A stretch of 23,994 nucleotides of DNA from an uncultured Marvinbryantia sp. (GTDB taxonomy: Bacteria; Bacillota; Clostridia; Lachnospirales; Lachnospiraceae): contig CALDMO010000039.1 of the NCBI GenBank assembly GCA_937915375.1, positions 1 to 23,994 of the forward strand, in the 5' to 3' direction. Each line of letters starts with the position of its first letter. Within the stretch, counting starts at the first letter, position 1. Positions 1 to 8,280 of the stretch are shown piece after piece. The position numbers and the translations under genes were made by a program. The notes beneath the pieces are model-generated. The model had not been told where the DNA came from. It saw only the letters and a list, made by a program, of their open reading frames with translations, and searched no databases.

Positions 1-345
1 GCATATTTTTCTTCCTGCTTTGTCAGACGCTTCAAATTTTCCTCCATAGCCGCAATACTCTTTCGGATTGTAATGTTTTCTCCGTTCCAGAACGCATCAT
101 AAAGTATTCGCTGACTGCTGTGGTATCCTCCATACAGATTCCTTGAACAGACCAGCCAAATTCCGGAGAAATAATATCGCAGTTTCGAATCGTCACATCA
201 CCACACTCCCGAAACGCTTTGATCCCGTGAAGTTTACTGTCTGTAACTGTCACATGATCAGAATACCATAGCGCCGCCCGGCAGTTTACCGTCATTTCCG
301 AATGACGAATGTCAACTCCATGATCATGCCAGAATGTTTTGGAAT
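1..345 (-). pseudogene. Broken DUF3737-family fragment
   Basis: The minus strand encodes repeated short turns of the form 'WYSDHVTVTDS', 'FRECGDVTIRNC' and 'FGWSVQGICMEDT', as in the right-handed beta-helix-like DUF3737 proteins (function unknown, usually about 280 residues). Only a middle part is present. It begins abruptly near 335-345 at the edge of the LysR fragment and has no start signal. Around 100-118 the reading frame shifts: one frame gives 'SEYFMMRS' and another continues with 'DAFWNGENITIRKS', both typical of the family but normally tens of residues apart. This fits an internal deletion. The part below about 70 reads as unrelated charged sequence (EENLKRLTKQEEKYA) and runs off the window. 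I read it as a dead remnant; the family call is from memory of the repeat pattern. Confidence 0.55.
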
Positions 346-799
346 CGTGTTTGGAAATGTAAATCACGCAAAGTATCATTCCATTGAGCTGCCTTTTAAA
401 GATACTTGGGGCGTTTTGATGAAGCAGGATTCACCTCTGGCTGTCAATAAAGTAATCCAGCCAAAAGACTTGTGGGATAAACCTTTAATCATATCCAATC
501 AGGATGACAGCAAAGCTGCCTTAACCGCATGGATAAAAAAAGAACTATCTGAACTGGAAATTACGGCAACCTATAATTTGCTGTTTAATGCCTCTTTGCT
601 GGTCGAGGAAGGACTTGGATATGCCATAGGATTCGATAAAATTATCAATACCTGCGGAAACAGTAAACTATGTTTTCGTCCCCTTTTTCCTCAAAAAGAA
701 GCAAGCATGCACATCATTTGGAAAAAATATCAGGTATTTTCGAAAGCGTCCGAAAAATTTATTGAGAAACTGAAATTAATCTCTCCTGTTTTACCTTGA
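337..799 (+). pseudogene. Truncated LysR-type regulator, C-terminal effector domain only
   Basis: The frame encodes about 150 residues that look like the second half of a LysR substrate-binding domain: 'HSIELPFKDTWGVLMKQDSPLA', then 'LWDKPLIISNQDDSK', 'NLLFNASLLVEEGLGYAIGFDKI' and a C-terminal 'KASEKFIEKLKL'. A full LysR protein is about 290-300 residues and starts with a winged helix-turn-helix; that half is missing. The homology starts near 'FGIVFGNVN' exactly where the opposite-strand DUF3737 fragment ends, with no ribosome binding site, so the apparent ATG at 302 lies in foreign sequence. I conclude that a deletion or recombination removed the DNA-binding half. A short effector-only protein is possible but unlikely. 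Confidence 0.65.
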
Positions 800-824
800 G
801 AAACCCCAAATAATCCGCTATAAT
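796..824 (+). promoter_or_regulatory. Candidate promoter of the ABC importer operon
   Basis: TTGAGA at 796-801 and a perfect TATAAT at 819-824 are separated by 17 bp. Transcription would start near 831 and give a leader of about 108 nt before the ATPase gene at 939. The -35 box overlaps the stop of the LysR remnant. An AATATTT/AAATATT inverted repeat lies in the leader near 881-898. No operator could be named. Confidence 0.55.
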
Positions 825-938
825 CGTAACTGTCGGAGCAGCTATCGTCCCGGCAATCACTAAAACACTGTATGCCCTGTAATATTTACGAAAATATTGC
901 CCGCGCATCAGTTTTCACTATCTTGAGGGAGAACACAA

Positions 939-2033
939 ATGAAAATTACATTGCAAGATCTCACCAAAAAATTTCCCAACCGCAATCGGAAAATTAAAAC
1001 CGAGGTTGTGGCTGTGGATCATTTTTCTTTTGAAATTCCGGACGGGCAGCTGATCGGTCTGCTCGGTCCTTCCGGATGCGGTAAAAGTACGACCCTGAAT
1101 CTAATCTGCGGTCTGGAAAAGGCAACTGCCGGAAAAATCTTTTTTGGCGAAGATGACGTCACAAATCTGCCGCCGGAAAGCAGAGGAGTCGGCATGGTAT
1201 TTCAGAACTATGCGCTCTATCCGCATCTGACGGTCAGACAGAACATTCTTTTCCCGCTGGAAAACTTAAAGGGAAAAGACAAGCTTTCCAAAGAGGAAAT
1301 GCAGCGCCGTGCTGACGAGGCTGCCAGGTTAGTGCAGATTAACGAACTGATGGACCGAAAACCAAGCGAATTATCCGGCGGTCAGCAGCAGCGCGTAGCC
1401 ATCGCCAGAGCGCTTGTAAAAATGCCGCGCGTACTTTTACTGGATGAACCGCTCTCCAATCTTGACGCGCGCCTGCGTCTGCAGACCCGCGAAGAAATCC
1501 GTAAAATCCAGTACGCCACTAAGATTACTACAATCTTTGTCACTCATGATCAGGAGGAAGCCATGAGCATTTCCGATATGATCGTTGTGATGAAAGACGG
1601 AAAGCTGCAGCAGATCGGCAAACCGCAGGATGTCTATGATGATCCGCTCAACCTGTTCGTTGCCAAATTCCTCGGCACACCGCCGATTAATGTATTTGAG
1701 GGAAGCGTAAAAAATGGCTGTCTATATATTGGAAAGGATGCCATCCTTCCGGCAGTAAACGTACCGGATCAAGATGTCTGGATCGGCATCCGCCCAGAAG
1801 GCTTTATACCGGACGAAAACGGTCCGATGTGCTGCCGTCTCAACCGCATAGAGGTAATGGGCCGTGACATGAGCATTATCTCCGAACATCCCGGTTCAGA
1901 AAATCCGACGATTCGCTCTATTATCAATGCAGACTGCATCATAAATACAGCTGCGGAAACGATCCGTTTTTCCCTGAAACCGCATAAAGTATTCGTATTT
2001 AACAAGCAGACAGAAACGAGGATTTCACTATGA
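939..2033 (+). CDS. ABC importer ATPase, MalK/UgpC/MsmK family
   Basis: This 364-residue ATP-binding subunit would power a carbohydrate or glycerophosphodiester importer (CUT1 class) from the cytoplasmic face. Walker A is GPSGCGKST at residues 43-51, the Q-loop is VFQNYALYPH near 87-96, the signature LSGGQQQR is at 145-152, Walker B VLLLDEP is at 165-171 and the switch histidine is in THD at 202-204. Residues from about 235 form the C-terminal TOBE-like domain ('GIRPEGF') typical of this family, and the length is normal. The ribosome binding site GAGGGAG at 925-931 sits 7 bp from the ATG. The stop overlaps the next start as ATGA (2030-2033), so translation is coupled. MalK-type ATPases are often shared by several importers, so the ATPase itself does not define the substrate. 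Confidence 0.93.
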   Translation: MKITLQDLTKKFPNRNRKIKTEVVAVDHFSFEIPDGQLIGLLGPSGCGKSTTLNLICGLEKATAGKIFFGEDDVTNLPPESRGVGMVFQNYALYPHLTVRQNILFPLENLKGKDKLSKEEMQRRADEAARLVQINELMDRKPSELSGGQQQRVAIARALVKMPRVLLLDEPLSNLDARLRLQTREEIRKIQYATKITTIFVTHDQEEAMSISDMIVVMKDGKLQQIGKPQDVYDDPLNLFVAKFLGTPPINVFEGSVKNGCLYIGKDAILPAVNVPDQDVWIGIRPEGFIPDENGPMCCRLNRIEVMGRDMSIISEHPGSENPTIRSIINADCIINTAAETIRFSLKPHKVFVFNKQTETRISL

Positions 2034-2923
2034 AAAAAAATAACCGCAAAGCCTGGCTCTATCTGCTTCCGGCGGTTCTGTTTCTGGGCTTTTTCATGAT
2101 TTATCCGCTGATCGACGTTTTCATCTATTCCTTTGAAGAGGGATACAATTTTGCGTCCCAAACCTACTTCGGCATTGGTCCTTACAACTATTCTTATGTA
2201 CTGCATGATCCTTATTTTCTGCAGGCAGTAAAAAACACTTTTATTTTGGTTGTGATCACAGTGCCGGTTTCCACTGGGATCGCTCTGCTGATTTCAGTCG
2301 GTTTAAGTTCCATCAAGCCTTTGCGCAACCTGTACCAGACAATCTACTTTCTGCCCTATGTGACAAATACACTGGCAGTTGGTCTGGTTTTCATGATTTT
2401 ATTTAAGAAAACTGCGTACACGGATGGTCTGGTAAACCTGATTCTCAACTGGTTCGGCGTTCACTCCATTGATTTTATTGACGGTCCGTACTGGGCGAAG
2501 ATGTTTGTCTTATGTTTTTATACCATCTGGGTAGTGCTGCCATTTAAGATTCTGATTCTGACAAGCGCACTCGCCTCTGTCAATCAGGATTACTACAAAG
2601 CCGCGAGGGTGGACGGCACTTCAAAACTGCGCATTTTTACCAAAATCACCCTGCCGATGATCTCCCCGATGATCTTTTATCTGATCATCACCGGATTTAT
2701 CGGTGCATTTAAGGCTTACAGCGATGCAGTCGCTCTGTTCGGAACGGATCTGAACACTGCGGAAATGAACACCATCGTCGGCTATATTTACGATATGCTG
2801 TACGGCGACAGCGGCGGCTATCCGTCCTACGCCTCCGCGGCGGCGATCATTCTGTTCGCAATCGTCCTGACCATCACCTGCATCAATCTGCTGGTAAGTA
2901 AAAAACACGTTTACTATTCATAG
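2030..2923 (+). CDS. ABC sugar/glycerophosphate-type permease, MalF/UgpA family
   Basis: This 297-residue inner-membrane permease is the first of a heterodimeric pair. It opens with a short basic N-terminus and a long hydrophobic segment (about residues 9-36), followed by further helices near 70-92, 105-125, 158-182, 210-230 and 268-290. The EAA loop that docks onto the ATPase is clear at 189-209 (YKAARVDGTSKL, then KITLP). Length and layout match binding-protein-dependent transport permeases of the CUT1 group. It overlaps the ATPase gene by 4 bp and is 11 bp from the next permease. The protein lacks the long periplasmic P2 insertion of Escherichia coli MalF, which agrees with a UgpA- or MsmF-like protein. 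Confidence 0.92.
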   Translation: MKKNNRKAWLYLLPAVLFLGFFMIYPLIDVFIYSFEEGYNFASQTYFGIGPYNYSYVLHDPYFLQAVKNTFILVVITVPVSTGIALLISVGLSSIKPLRNLYQTIYFLPYVTNTLAVGLVFMILFKKTAYTDGLVNLILNWFGVHSIDFIDGPYWAKMFVLCFYTIWVVLPFKILILTSALASVNQDYYKAARVDGTSKLRIFTKITLPMISPMIFYLIITGFIGAFKAYSDAVALFGTDLNTAEMNTIVGYIYDMLYGDSGGYPSYASAAAIILFAIVLTITCINLLVSKKHVYYS

Positions 2924-2934
2924 AGGATACCAAA

Positions 2935-3810
2935 ATGACAAATCAACTTGATTTTGAAAAAATAGAAAAAAACGCGAAACGGCGCAAAACGGTCTCCGAT
3001 ATCATTGTCTATACGCTGTTGACTTTCTGGGCGATCATTGTCCTGTTTCCTTTTTATTGGATGATTCTGACCTCTGTAAAAAGCTATGGTTCCTACAACG
3101 CAGAACATATCCCGGCGTTTTTCACCGCCTCTCCGACTCTGCAGAACTATCTGGACGCCTTTACAGCAGTGCCGCTGGCAAAATATCTGGCAAATACCCT
3201 AATCTTTACCGTTGCAACAACTGCTATTATGCTCGTTGTAATCACTCTTGCGGCGTTTGCTTTCGCACGTTTGGAATTCAGAGGAAAAACTATCACATTT
3301 ACCCTGTTCCTGGCGCTGATGATGATCCCCAATGAGCTGGTCGTTATCACAAACTTTGCAACGATTACCAATTTAAACATGCGCAATACCTTTTTAGGGC
3401 TGATCCTTCCGTCTGTCACCTCCGTTTTTTATATTTATCTCTTAAAAGAAAATTTCGAGCAGGTGCCGGATGAACTATACAAAGCGGCAAAAGTAGACGG
3501 TACGTCCGATCTGAAATATTTGTGGAAAGTTTTAATGCCGATCTGCAAGCCAACTCTGATTACTGTCGTCATTTTAAAAGTAATCGAATGTTGGAATTCC
3601 TACGTATGGCCGCGCCTGATCACCGACGATCCGACTTATTATCTGGTATCAAACGGCATTCAGGAAATCCGTGAAAACGGCTTCGGCCGCGAGAATATCC
3701 CGGCGATGATGGCCGCTGTCGTCGTCATTTCCCTGCCGCTTGTCATACTTTTCCTAATTTTCCGTGAAAAAGTAATGTCCGGCATCTCAAGAGGAGGTAC
3801 CAAAGGATGA
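2935..3810 (+). CDS. ABC sugar/glycerophosphate-type permease, MalG/UgpE family
   Basis: This 291-residue second permease partners the protein encoded at 2030-2923. About 20 charged N-terminal residues precede the first helix (about 23-46). The EAA loop is at 182-202 (LYKAAKVDGTSDL, then WKVLMP) and the family's 'WNSYVWPR' follows. A final helix (about 258-280) ends in a short basic tail. AGAGGA just before the ATG is the ribosome binding site. The gene overlaps the binding-protein gene by 4 bp (ATGA, 3807-3810). Having two distinct permeases, an ATPase and a binding protein in one operon defines a complete CUT1-type importer. Confidence 0.92.
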   Translation: MTNQLDFEKIEKNAKRRKTVSDIIVYTLLTFWAIIVLFPFYWMILTSVKSYGSYNAEHIPAFFTASPTLQNYLDAFTAVPLAKYLANTLIFTVATTAIMLVVITLAAFAFARLEFRGKTITFTLFLALMMIPNELVVITNFATITNLNMRNTFLGLILPSVTSVFYIYLLKENFEQVPDELYKAAKVDGTSDLKYLWKVLMPICKPTLITVVILKVIECWNSYVWPRLITDDPTYYLVSNGIQEIRENGFGRENIPAMMAAVVVISLPLVILFLIFREKVMSGISRGGTKG

Positions 3811-5399
3811 AAACTTTCAGAAAACGATTTTCTTTCCTTCTGCTTGCCCTGACCTGTGTACTGGTTCTCACCGGATGTCACGGCGCCAAAAGCCGTCAAG
3901 ATTTTACGGTACCGGAAGCATTCGATACTTCAAAAAAATATGAGATTACCTTTTGGGCAAAAAATGATACGAATAAAACCCAGACAAATATCTACAAAAA
4001 AGCAATTTCCGACTTTCAGGCGCTCTATCCGAACATTACTGTGAATCTGCGTCTTTATACCGATTACGGCAAGATTTACAACGATGTGATCACAAATATT
4101 TCCACAAATACCACGCCAAACGTCTGTATTACCTACCCGGATCATATCGCAACGTATCTGACCGGAAATAATACGGTCGTTCCGCTGGACAATCTGTTTG
4201 CCGATGAAAAATACGGTCTCGGCGGCAGTGAACTTCCCTTTGATTCGCCCGAAAAAAGCGAAATTGTTCCGCAGTTTCTGGAAGAATGTATGCTGAACGG
4301 ACAATATTATGCCGTTCCTTATATGCGCTCCACCGAGGTTTGCTACATTAACAAAACCTATGTGGAAAAACTTGGCTACACCCTGCCGGAAACACTCACC
4401 TGGGATTTTATCTGGGAAGTCTCCGAAGCGGCAACCGCTAAGGATGAAAATGGAAATTATCTCGTCAATGGGCAAAACGTGCTGATTCCATTTATCTACA
4501 AATCTACAGACAACATGATGATCCAGATGACACAGCAAAAAGGCAGCGGCTACGCGACGGAAGCCGGAGAAATTAATCTTTTCAACGATACTACAAAGGA
4601 TCTTCTTTTTAGTATCGCGGATCATGTAAAAAGCGGCGCTTTTTCCACTTTTAAAATCTCCAGTTATCCGGCAAACTTCTTAAATGCCGGTCAGTGTATT
4701 TTTGCGATCGACTCCACCGCCGGTGCCACCTGGATGGGCACGCACGCTCCTCTCGTTGATATCAGCGAAGAAGCTCTGGTAGATTTTGAGACTGAAGTCC
4801 GTATGATCCCGCAGTTTGATCCGGAACATCCGCAGATGATCTCTCAGGGGCCGTCTGTCTGCATCTTTAATAAAGAAAATCCGCAAGAAGTGCTTGCCTC
4901 CTGGCTGTTCGCCCAGTATCTGCTGACGAACGAGGTACAGATTGCTTATTCGCAGACGGAAGGGTATGTACCGGTCACTTTCAAAGCGCAGGAAGCCGCC
5001 GAATATCAGGATTATCTATCCAGAATTGGTGAAGACAACGAATTATACTATGATGTAAAAATCAAGGCCGCGAAGCTTCTTCTCGATAATGTAGAACATA
5101 CCTTTACTACACCGGTATTCAACGGCTCCGCCTCTCTGCGCGATGCCGCCGGACAGCTGATCGAAGACACCGCCAAATCAGTCCGCCGAAAAAAAGAGAT
5201 CAACGATGCCTTTATCGAAACTCTTTATAGTGATATTGCCTCGCTTCATCACCTAAATGAAATCGGCGCGGAACAGTCCGGCAAAACTGATCTTGGACCT
5301 CTCCCACAGACGGCCGTCATTTTATTGACTGTGCTCGCTGCGACATGGATTCTGATTTTACTCTATGTCATTCGATCGGCCATGCATCGAAAATCTTAA
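3807..5399 (+). CDS. Extracellular solute-binding lipoprotein with C-terminal membrane helix
   Basis: This 530-residue binding protein would capture substrate outside the cell for the importer encoded just upstream. The N-terminus is a lipoprotein signal: basic MKTFRKR, a hydrophobic core, and lipobox LTGC with the acylated cysteine at residue 24. The mature part has the 'YEITFWAKNDTNKTQTNIY' opening and the 'PNVCITYPDHIATYL' and 'SWLFAQYLLTNEVQIAYSQTEGYVPV' segments of family 1 extracellular solute-binding proteins (the UgpB/MalE-like group). It is about 90-100 residues longer than usual. The extra C-terminal part ends in one strongly hydrophobic helix at about 502-523 followed by RSAMHRKS, so the protein appears anchored at both ends. 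A glycerol-3-phosphate or phosphodiester substrate is possible from the UgpB resemblance but is not proven; a sugar is the alternative. Confidence 0.88.
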   Translation: MKTFRKRFSFLLLALTCVLVLTGCHGAKSRQDFTVPEAFDTSKKYEITFWAKNDTNKTQTNIYKKAISDFQALYPNITVNLRLYTDYGKIYNDVITNISTNTTPNVCITYPDHIATYLTGNNTVVPLDNLFADEKYGLGGSELPFDSPEKSEIVPQFLEECMLNGQYYAVPYMRSTEVCYINKTYVEKLGYTLPETLTWDFIWEVSEAATAKDENGNYLVNGQNVLIPFIYKSTDNMMIQMTQQKGSGYATEAGEINLFNDTTKDLLFSIADHVKSGAFSTFKISSYPANFLNAGQCIFAIDSTAGATWMGTHAPLVDISEEALVDFETEVRMIPQFDPEHPQMISQGPSVCIFNKENPQEVLASWLFAQYLLTNEVQIAYSQTEGYVPVTFKAQEAAEYQDYLSRIGEDNELYYDVKIKAAKLLLDNVEHTFTTPVFNGSASLRDAAGQLIEDTAKSVRRKKEINDAFIETLYSDIASLHHLNEIGAEQSGKTDLGPLPQTAVILLTVLAATWILILLYVIRSAMHRKS

Positions 5400-5407
5400 G
5401 AAAGACA

Positions 5408-5436
5408 TTGATTCTTTTTATAACGAGGTATATAAT
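5408..5436 (+). promoter_or_regulatory. Promoter of the secreted acidic protein gene
   Basis: TTGATT at 5408-5413 and a perfect TATAAT at 5431-5436 are separated by 17 bp, starting 8 bp after the binding-protein stop. This lets the downstream gene be expressed independently of the importer. The leader is about 37 nt and carries AAGGAG at 5467-5472. Confidence 0.65.
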
Positions 5437-5479
5437 GGCTTTGTTGAAAATACATCTCAAAGAAAAAAGGAGAATGATC

Positions 5480-6319
5480 ATGAAAAAGAATGTTGCTTTA
5501 TTTTTAGCACTTTCCCTTACATTTGCTGTTTCCGGCACGGTAATGGCTGAGGAAAGCACAGAAACAGAAGCTGTCACAGAGGCAGTAAGCGAAACAGAAA
5601 CAGAGGCTGCCAGCGAGGCGGAAACTGAAGCTGCCAGCGAAAGCGAATCTCAGGAAACCAAATCTGAGGGTGTTATGACTTACGCTGAATACATGGATGC
5701 CGAAATCGACTCCGAAGTTGTCATCGAAACCTACGTTCAGGCAAAACAGTCCTGGTGGGAAGATAAAGCTACTGTTTACACACAGGACAGAGACGGTGCA
5801 TACTTCCTGTACGATATGGCCTGCTCCGAAGAAGATTACGAAAAACTGGTTCCGGGTACAAAGATCAAAGTTACCGGTTACAAAGCTGAATGGTCCGGTG
5901 AAGTAGAAATTATGGACGCTACTTTTGAATTTGTAGAAGGCGGAGACGAATACGTTGCTCCGATCACAGATGCAACCGCTCTGCTGGGAACAGATGAACT
6001 GATCAAACATCAGAATAAATTTGTTGAATTCAAAGGTATGACAGTAGAAGCTGCCGGTCAGGATGACGAAGGCAACGACGTTGCTTACCTGTACAACTGG
6101 GATGGTTCCGGTTCTGAAGGCGATGACCTGTACTTCAATGTTTCTCTGGATGGTGAAACCTACTCCTTCCTGATCGAATCTTATCTGTGTGACAGTTCTT
6201 CTGACGTTTACAAAGCTGCACAGGCACTGGAAATCGGCGATGTTATCGACATGGAAGGTTTCCTGTACTGGTATGAAGGTGTAAATCCGCATATCACTTC
6301 CATTACTGTAGTAGAATAA
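5480..6319 (+). CDS. Secreted acidic protein with Ser/Glu/Thr/Ala spacer and OB-fold-like region
   Basis: This 279-residue exported protein is not one I recognise by name. A Sec signal peptide (KK, hydrophobic core, cleavage after VMA at about residue 23) leads into a low-complexity spacer at 24-62 made of TETEA, SETE and EAASE units; the DNA there is itself repetitive. Residues about 66-155 and 160-279 each look like beta-rich OB-fold-type domains ('VVIETYVQAKQSWW', 'LVPGTKIKVTGYKAEWSGEVEI', and again 'FVEFKGMTVEA', 'LEIGDVIDMEGFLYWY'). There is no lipobox or sortase motif. Codon use is strongly biased (GAA, GTT, GGT, CTG), unlike its neighbours, suggesting high expression. The start at 5480 was preferred over the ATG at 5474 because AAGGAG lies 7 bp upstream. 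It may be a binding or envelope protein; linkage to the importer is only by position. Confidence 0.75.
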   Translation: MKKNVALFLALSLTFAVSGTVMAEESTETEAVTEAVSETETEAASEAETEAASESESQETKSEGVMTYAEYMDAEIDSEVVIETYVQAKQSWWEDKATVYTQDRDGAYFLYDMACSEEDYEKLVPGTKIKVTGYKAEWSGEVEIMDATFEFVEGGDEYVAPITDATALLGTDELIKHQNKFVEFKGMTVEAAGQDDEGNDVAYLYNWDGSGSEGDDLYFNVSLDGETYSFLIESYLCDSSSDVYKAAQALEIGDVIDMEGFLYWYEGVNPHITSITVVE

Positions 6320-6335
6320 TTAAAATAATAGAACA

Positions 6336-6373
6336 AACAAAAAAGAATGTGCCGAAACACATTCTTTTTTGTT
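6336..6373. terminator. Bidirectional terminator between convergent genes
   Basis: A perfect 16-bp stem (6336-6351 with 6358-6373) encloses the loop CCGAAA. It carries A-runs on the left and T-runs on the right, so it can end transcription of the secreted protein gene (+) and of the convergent alpha/beta hydrolase gene (-). Confidence 0.85.
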
Positions 6374-6387
6374 CTGTTCTTTCTTTT

Positions 6388-7317
6388 TTATCTGTCTAAT
6401 TTCTTTTCCAGCCATTCTGAAATATCTTTCATTACTACATCCGCATCTATCTCATTGAGAATTTCATGTCGGTCTTCTGGGTATAGTTTGCAGGAAGCAT
6501 CCTGTATGCCAAGTTTTAAAAAGGTTTTATATACCTTTTTCACACCCTTTCCAAACTGCCCAACCGGATCCTGCTCGCCGGATACAAATAAAATCGGAAG
6601 GTCTTTTGGCATTTTTTCCAGATAACTGCGGTACGACAGACAGTTAATACTATAAAACAGATTATAATATCCGTTCAGTGTAAACTGAAAACCGCAGCGC
6701 TCATCTCTGGTATAGCGCATCACATTTTCTTGATTCCGGCTCAGCCATTCGTTTCCTGTCTCGCCTTTAAAATAACGCGCATAGGCGCCGCAAGCCATAG
6801 AATCGATCAGATTACTCCGGTATCTCCATCCGCGCTGCCATGCTCTGACTTTACAAAGTCCCATACCAAACTTCGTCAAAATCCACGGCTGATATCCGGT
6901 TCCCATAATTACCGCTCCCGCCAGTCCTTCTGCGTAGATACAAAGATACTGACGTACCAAAAACGATCCCATGCTGTGTCCCAGTATAAAATAAGGAATA
7001 CCCGGATATTTTTTCTGTGTCTGTTTTCGCAGTTTGTGAATATCTTTCAGCAAAGTCTGATTGCCGTTCTTCTCTGCAAAATATCCATAATCTTCGGCAG
7101 AACAAACCGAAGCGCCGTGCCCCAGATGATCATGTCCGACAACCAGAAATCCCTGTTCTGTCAAAAACTTTGCAAACGGTTCGTAACGCTCCGCATATTC
7201 TGCCATTCCGTGCACAATCTGCAAAATCGCTCTCGGCTTTTGCTCCGGAAGCCACTGCACTGCATGAATTGCTGTTCTTTCATCATTTGACCGAAAAGCA
7301 ATCTTCTCTTTTCTCAT
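6388..7317 (-). CDS. Alpha/beta hydrolase, monoacylglycerol lipase/lysophospholipase type
   Basis: This 309-residue serine hydrolase of the lysophospholipase/monoacylglycerol lipase group (Hydrolase_4 type) is probably cytoplasmic because no signal peptide is visible. The oxyanion-hole segment is VHGMAEYAERY near 35-45. The nucleophile elbow GHSMGS places the catalytic serine at 115, the acid is probably Asp250 in GEQDPVG, and the histidine is His284 in DRHEIL. The start at 7317 was chosen because AGGGG lies a few bases upstream and the reading begins cleanly with MRKEKIAF. A longer frame starting at 7419 would overlap the end of rsmA and add a basic, non-conserved tail. It lies 85 bp after rsmA and is probably the last gene of the tatD-rsmA transcript, ending at the terminator at 6336-6373. 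The substrate is unknown; an acyl ester is likely. Confidence 0.88.
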   Translation of the reverse strand: MRKEKIAFRSNDERTAIHAVQWLPEQKPRAILQIVHGMAEYAERYEPFAKFLTEQGFLVVGHDHLGHGASVCSAEDYGYFAEKNGNQTLLKDIHKLRKQTQKKYPGIPYFILGHSMGSFLVRQYLCIYAEGLAGAVIMGTGYQPWILTKFGMGLCKVRAWQRGWRYRSNLIDSMACGAYARYFKGETGNEWLSRNQENVMRYTRDERCGFQFTLNGYYNLFYSINCLSYRSYLEKMPKDLPILFVSGEQDPVGQFGKGVKKVYKTFLKLGIQDASCKLYPEDRHEILNEIDADVVMKDISEWLEKKLDR

Positions 7318-7402
7318 ACTTACCCCTGCCTTCCCATTTCTTCTGCGTCTAAAATCTGCTCTGAATCCTGTATCCCCAGCATAACTGTTTTTCAAACACT
7401 TC

Positions 7403-8269
7403 TTAGACCTCTGACGCAAGAATATCCGCCAGCGCCGCGAACTGTTCTAAAGTCAGGGCTTCTCCGCGAATGCTTGCCGACACGCCCAGCTTCTCGATTG
7501 CCTGCGCAATCTGTTCTTTTGAAAAAGAAAGTTCCGATGAGTTATTCAGGCCATTCGCCAGCGTTTTTCTTCTCTGATTAAACGACGCGCGTATCAGCCG
7601 AAACATCAGCTGTTCATCCTTTGTCGTCACCGGAGGCTGTGTATGTGTTTTCAAACGGATCACCGCGCTGCCCACTTTCGGACGCGGCATAAAGCAATTC
7701 GGCGGCACATTCGCCACAATATACGGATCACAGTAATACTGCACTGCCAGCGACAACGCGCCGTAATCCTTGCTGCCCGGTCCTGCCTGCATACGCATCG
7801 CTACTTCTTTCTGCACCATCACCGTAATACTCTCCACTGGCACATGGTTTTCCAGAAGCCCCATGATAATCGGCGTTGTAATATAATATGGCAGATTTGC
7901 TACCACCTTGATCGGTTTGCCGCCATTTTTTTCTTCTACCAAAGCGGCAATATCCACTTTTAATACATCCTCATTCAGGATTTCCACATTTTCATATTCG
8001 GCAAGCGTCTCCTGCAGGATCGGGATCAGCATACGGTCGATTTCTACTGCCATCACCTTTCCTGCCGCTTCCGCCAGATACTGCGTCATCGTCCCTATAC
8101 CCGGACCAATCTCCAGCACAAAATCATCCTTCGTGATTTCCGCTGCCGCAATAATCTTGTTCAGTACATGACCATCTATCAAAAAATTTTGTCCGAATTT
8201 TTTCTGAAAAGCAAATTCATATTTCTGTATAATTTCTATTGTCTTTTGCGGATTTGATAATTTTTCCAT
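7403..8269 (-). CDS. rsmA: 16S rRNA dimethyladenosine transferase RsmA (KsgA)
   Basis: This 288-residue enzyme uses S-adenosylmethionine to dimethylate two adjacent adenines in the 3'-terminal helix of 16S rRNA during late small-subunit assembly. It shows the family signature GQNFLID near 27-33, the SAM-binding EIGPGIGTMT near 53-62, the acidic EID motif near 76-78 and the catalytic NLPYY at about 126-130. 'FMPRPKVGSAVIRL' and 'FNQRRKTLAN' follow. The ATG at 8269 is preferred over the GTG at 8275 because AGGAG overlaps the tatD stop and lies about 5 bp from this ATG. It is 11 bp downstream of tatD and translationally adjacent. Loss of this enzyme classically gives kasugamycin resistance. Confidence 0.96.
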   Translation of the reverse strand: MEKLSNPQKTIEIIQKYEFAFQKKFGQNFLIDGHVLNKIIAAAEITKDDFVLEIGPGIGTMTQYLAEAAGKVMAVEIDRMLIPILQETLAEYENVEILNEDVLKVDIAALVEEKNGGKPIKVVANLPYYITTPIIMGLLENHVPVESITVMVQKEVAMRMQAGPGSKDYGALSLAVQYYCDPYIVANVPPNCFMPRPKVGSAVIRLKTHTQPPVTTKDEQLMFRLIRASFNQRRKTLANGLNNSSELSFSKEQIAQAIEKLGVSASIRGEALTLEQFAALADILASEV

Positions 8270-8280
8270 ACTCACTCCTA

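Noticed and set aside
759..908. 49-residue minus-strand frame with a hydrophobic stretch (MRGQYFRKYYRAYSVLV...)
   Set aside because: No ribosome binding site, no recognisable family, and it overlaps the importer promoter. It could be the N-terminal stump of a membrane protein, but I cannot support that.
5540..5660. Repeats in the secreted protein gene as a mobile element or phase-variable tract
   Set aside because: They are imperfect in-frame Ser/Glu/Thr/Ala codon repeats of a spacer, with no inverted ends or short mononucleotide tract.
5504..6292. 262-residue frame antisense to the secreted protein
   Set aside because: It is a by-product of the strong codon bias of the sense gene; it has no start signal and a Phe/Cys-rich unnatural composition.
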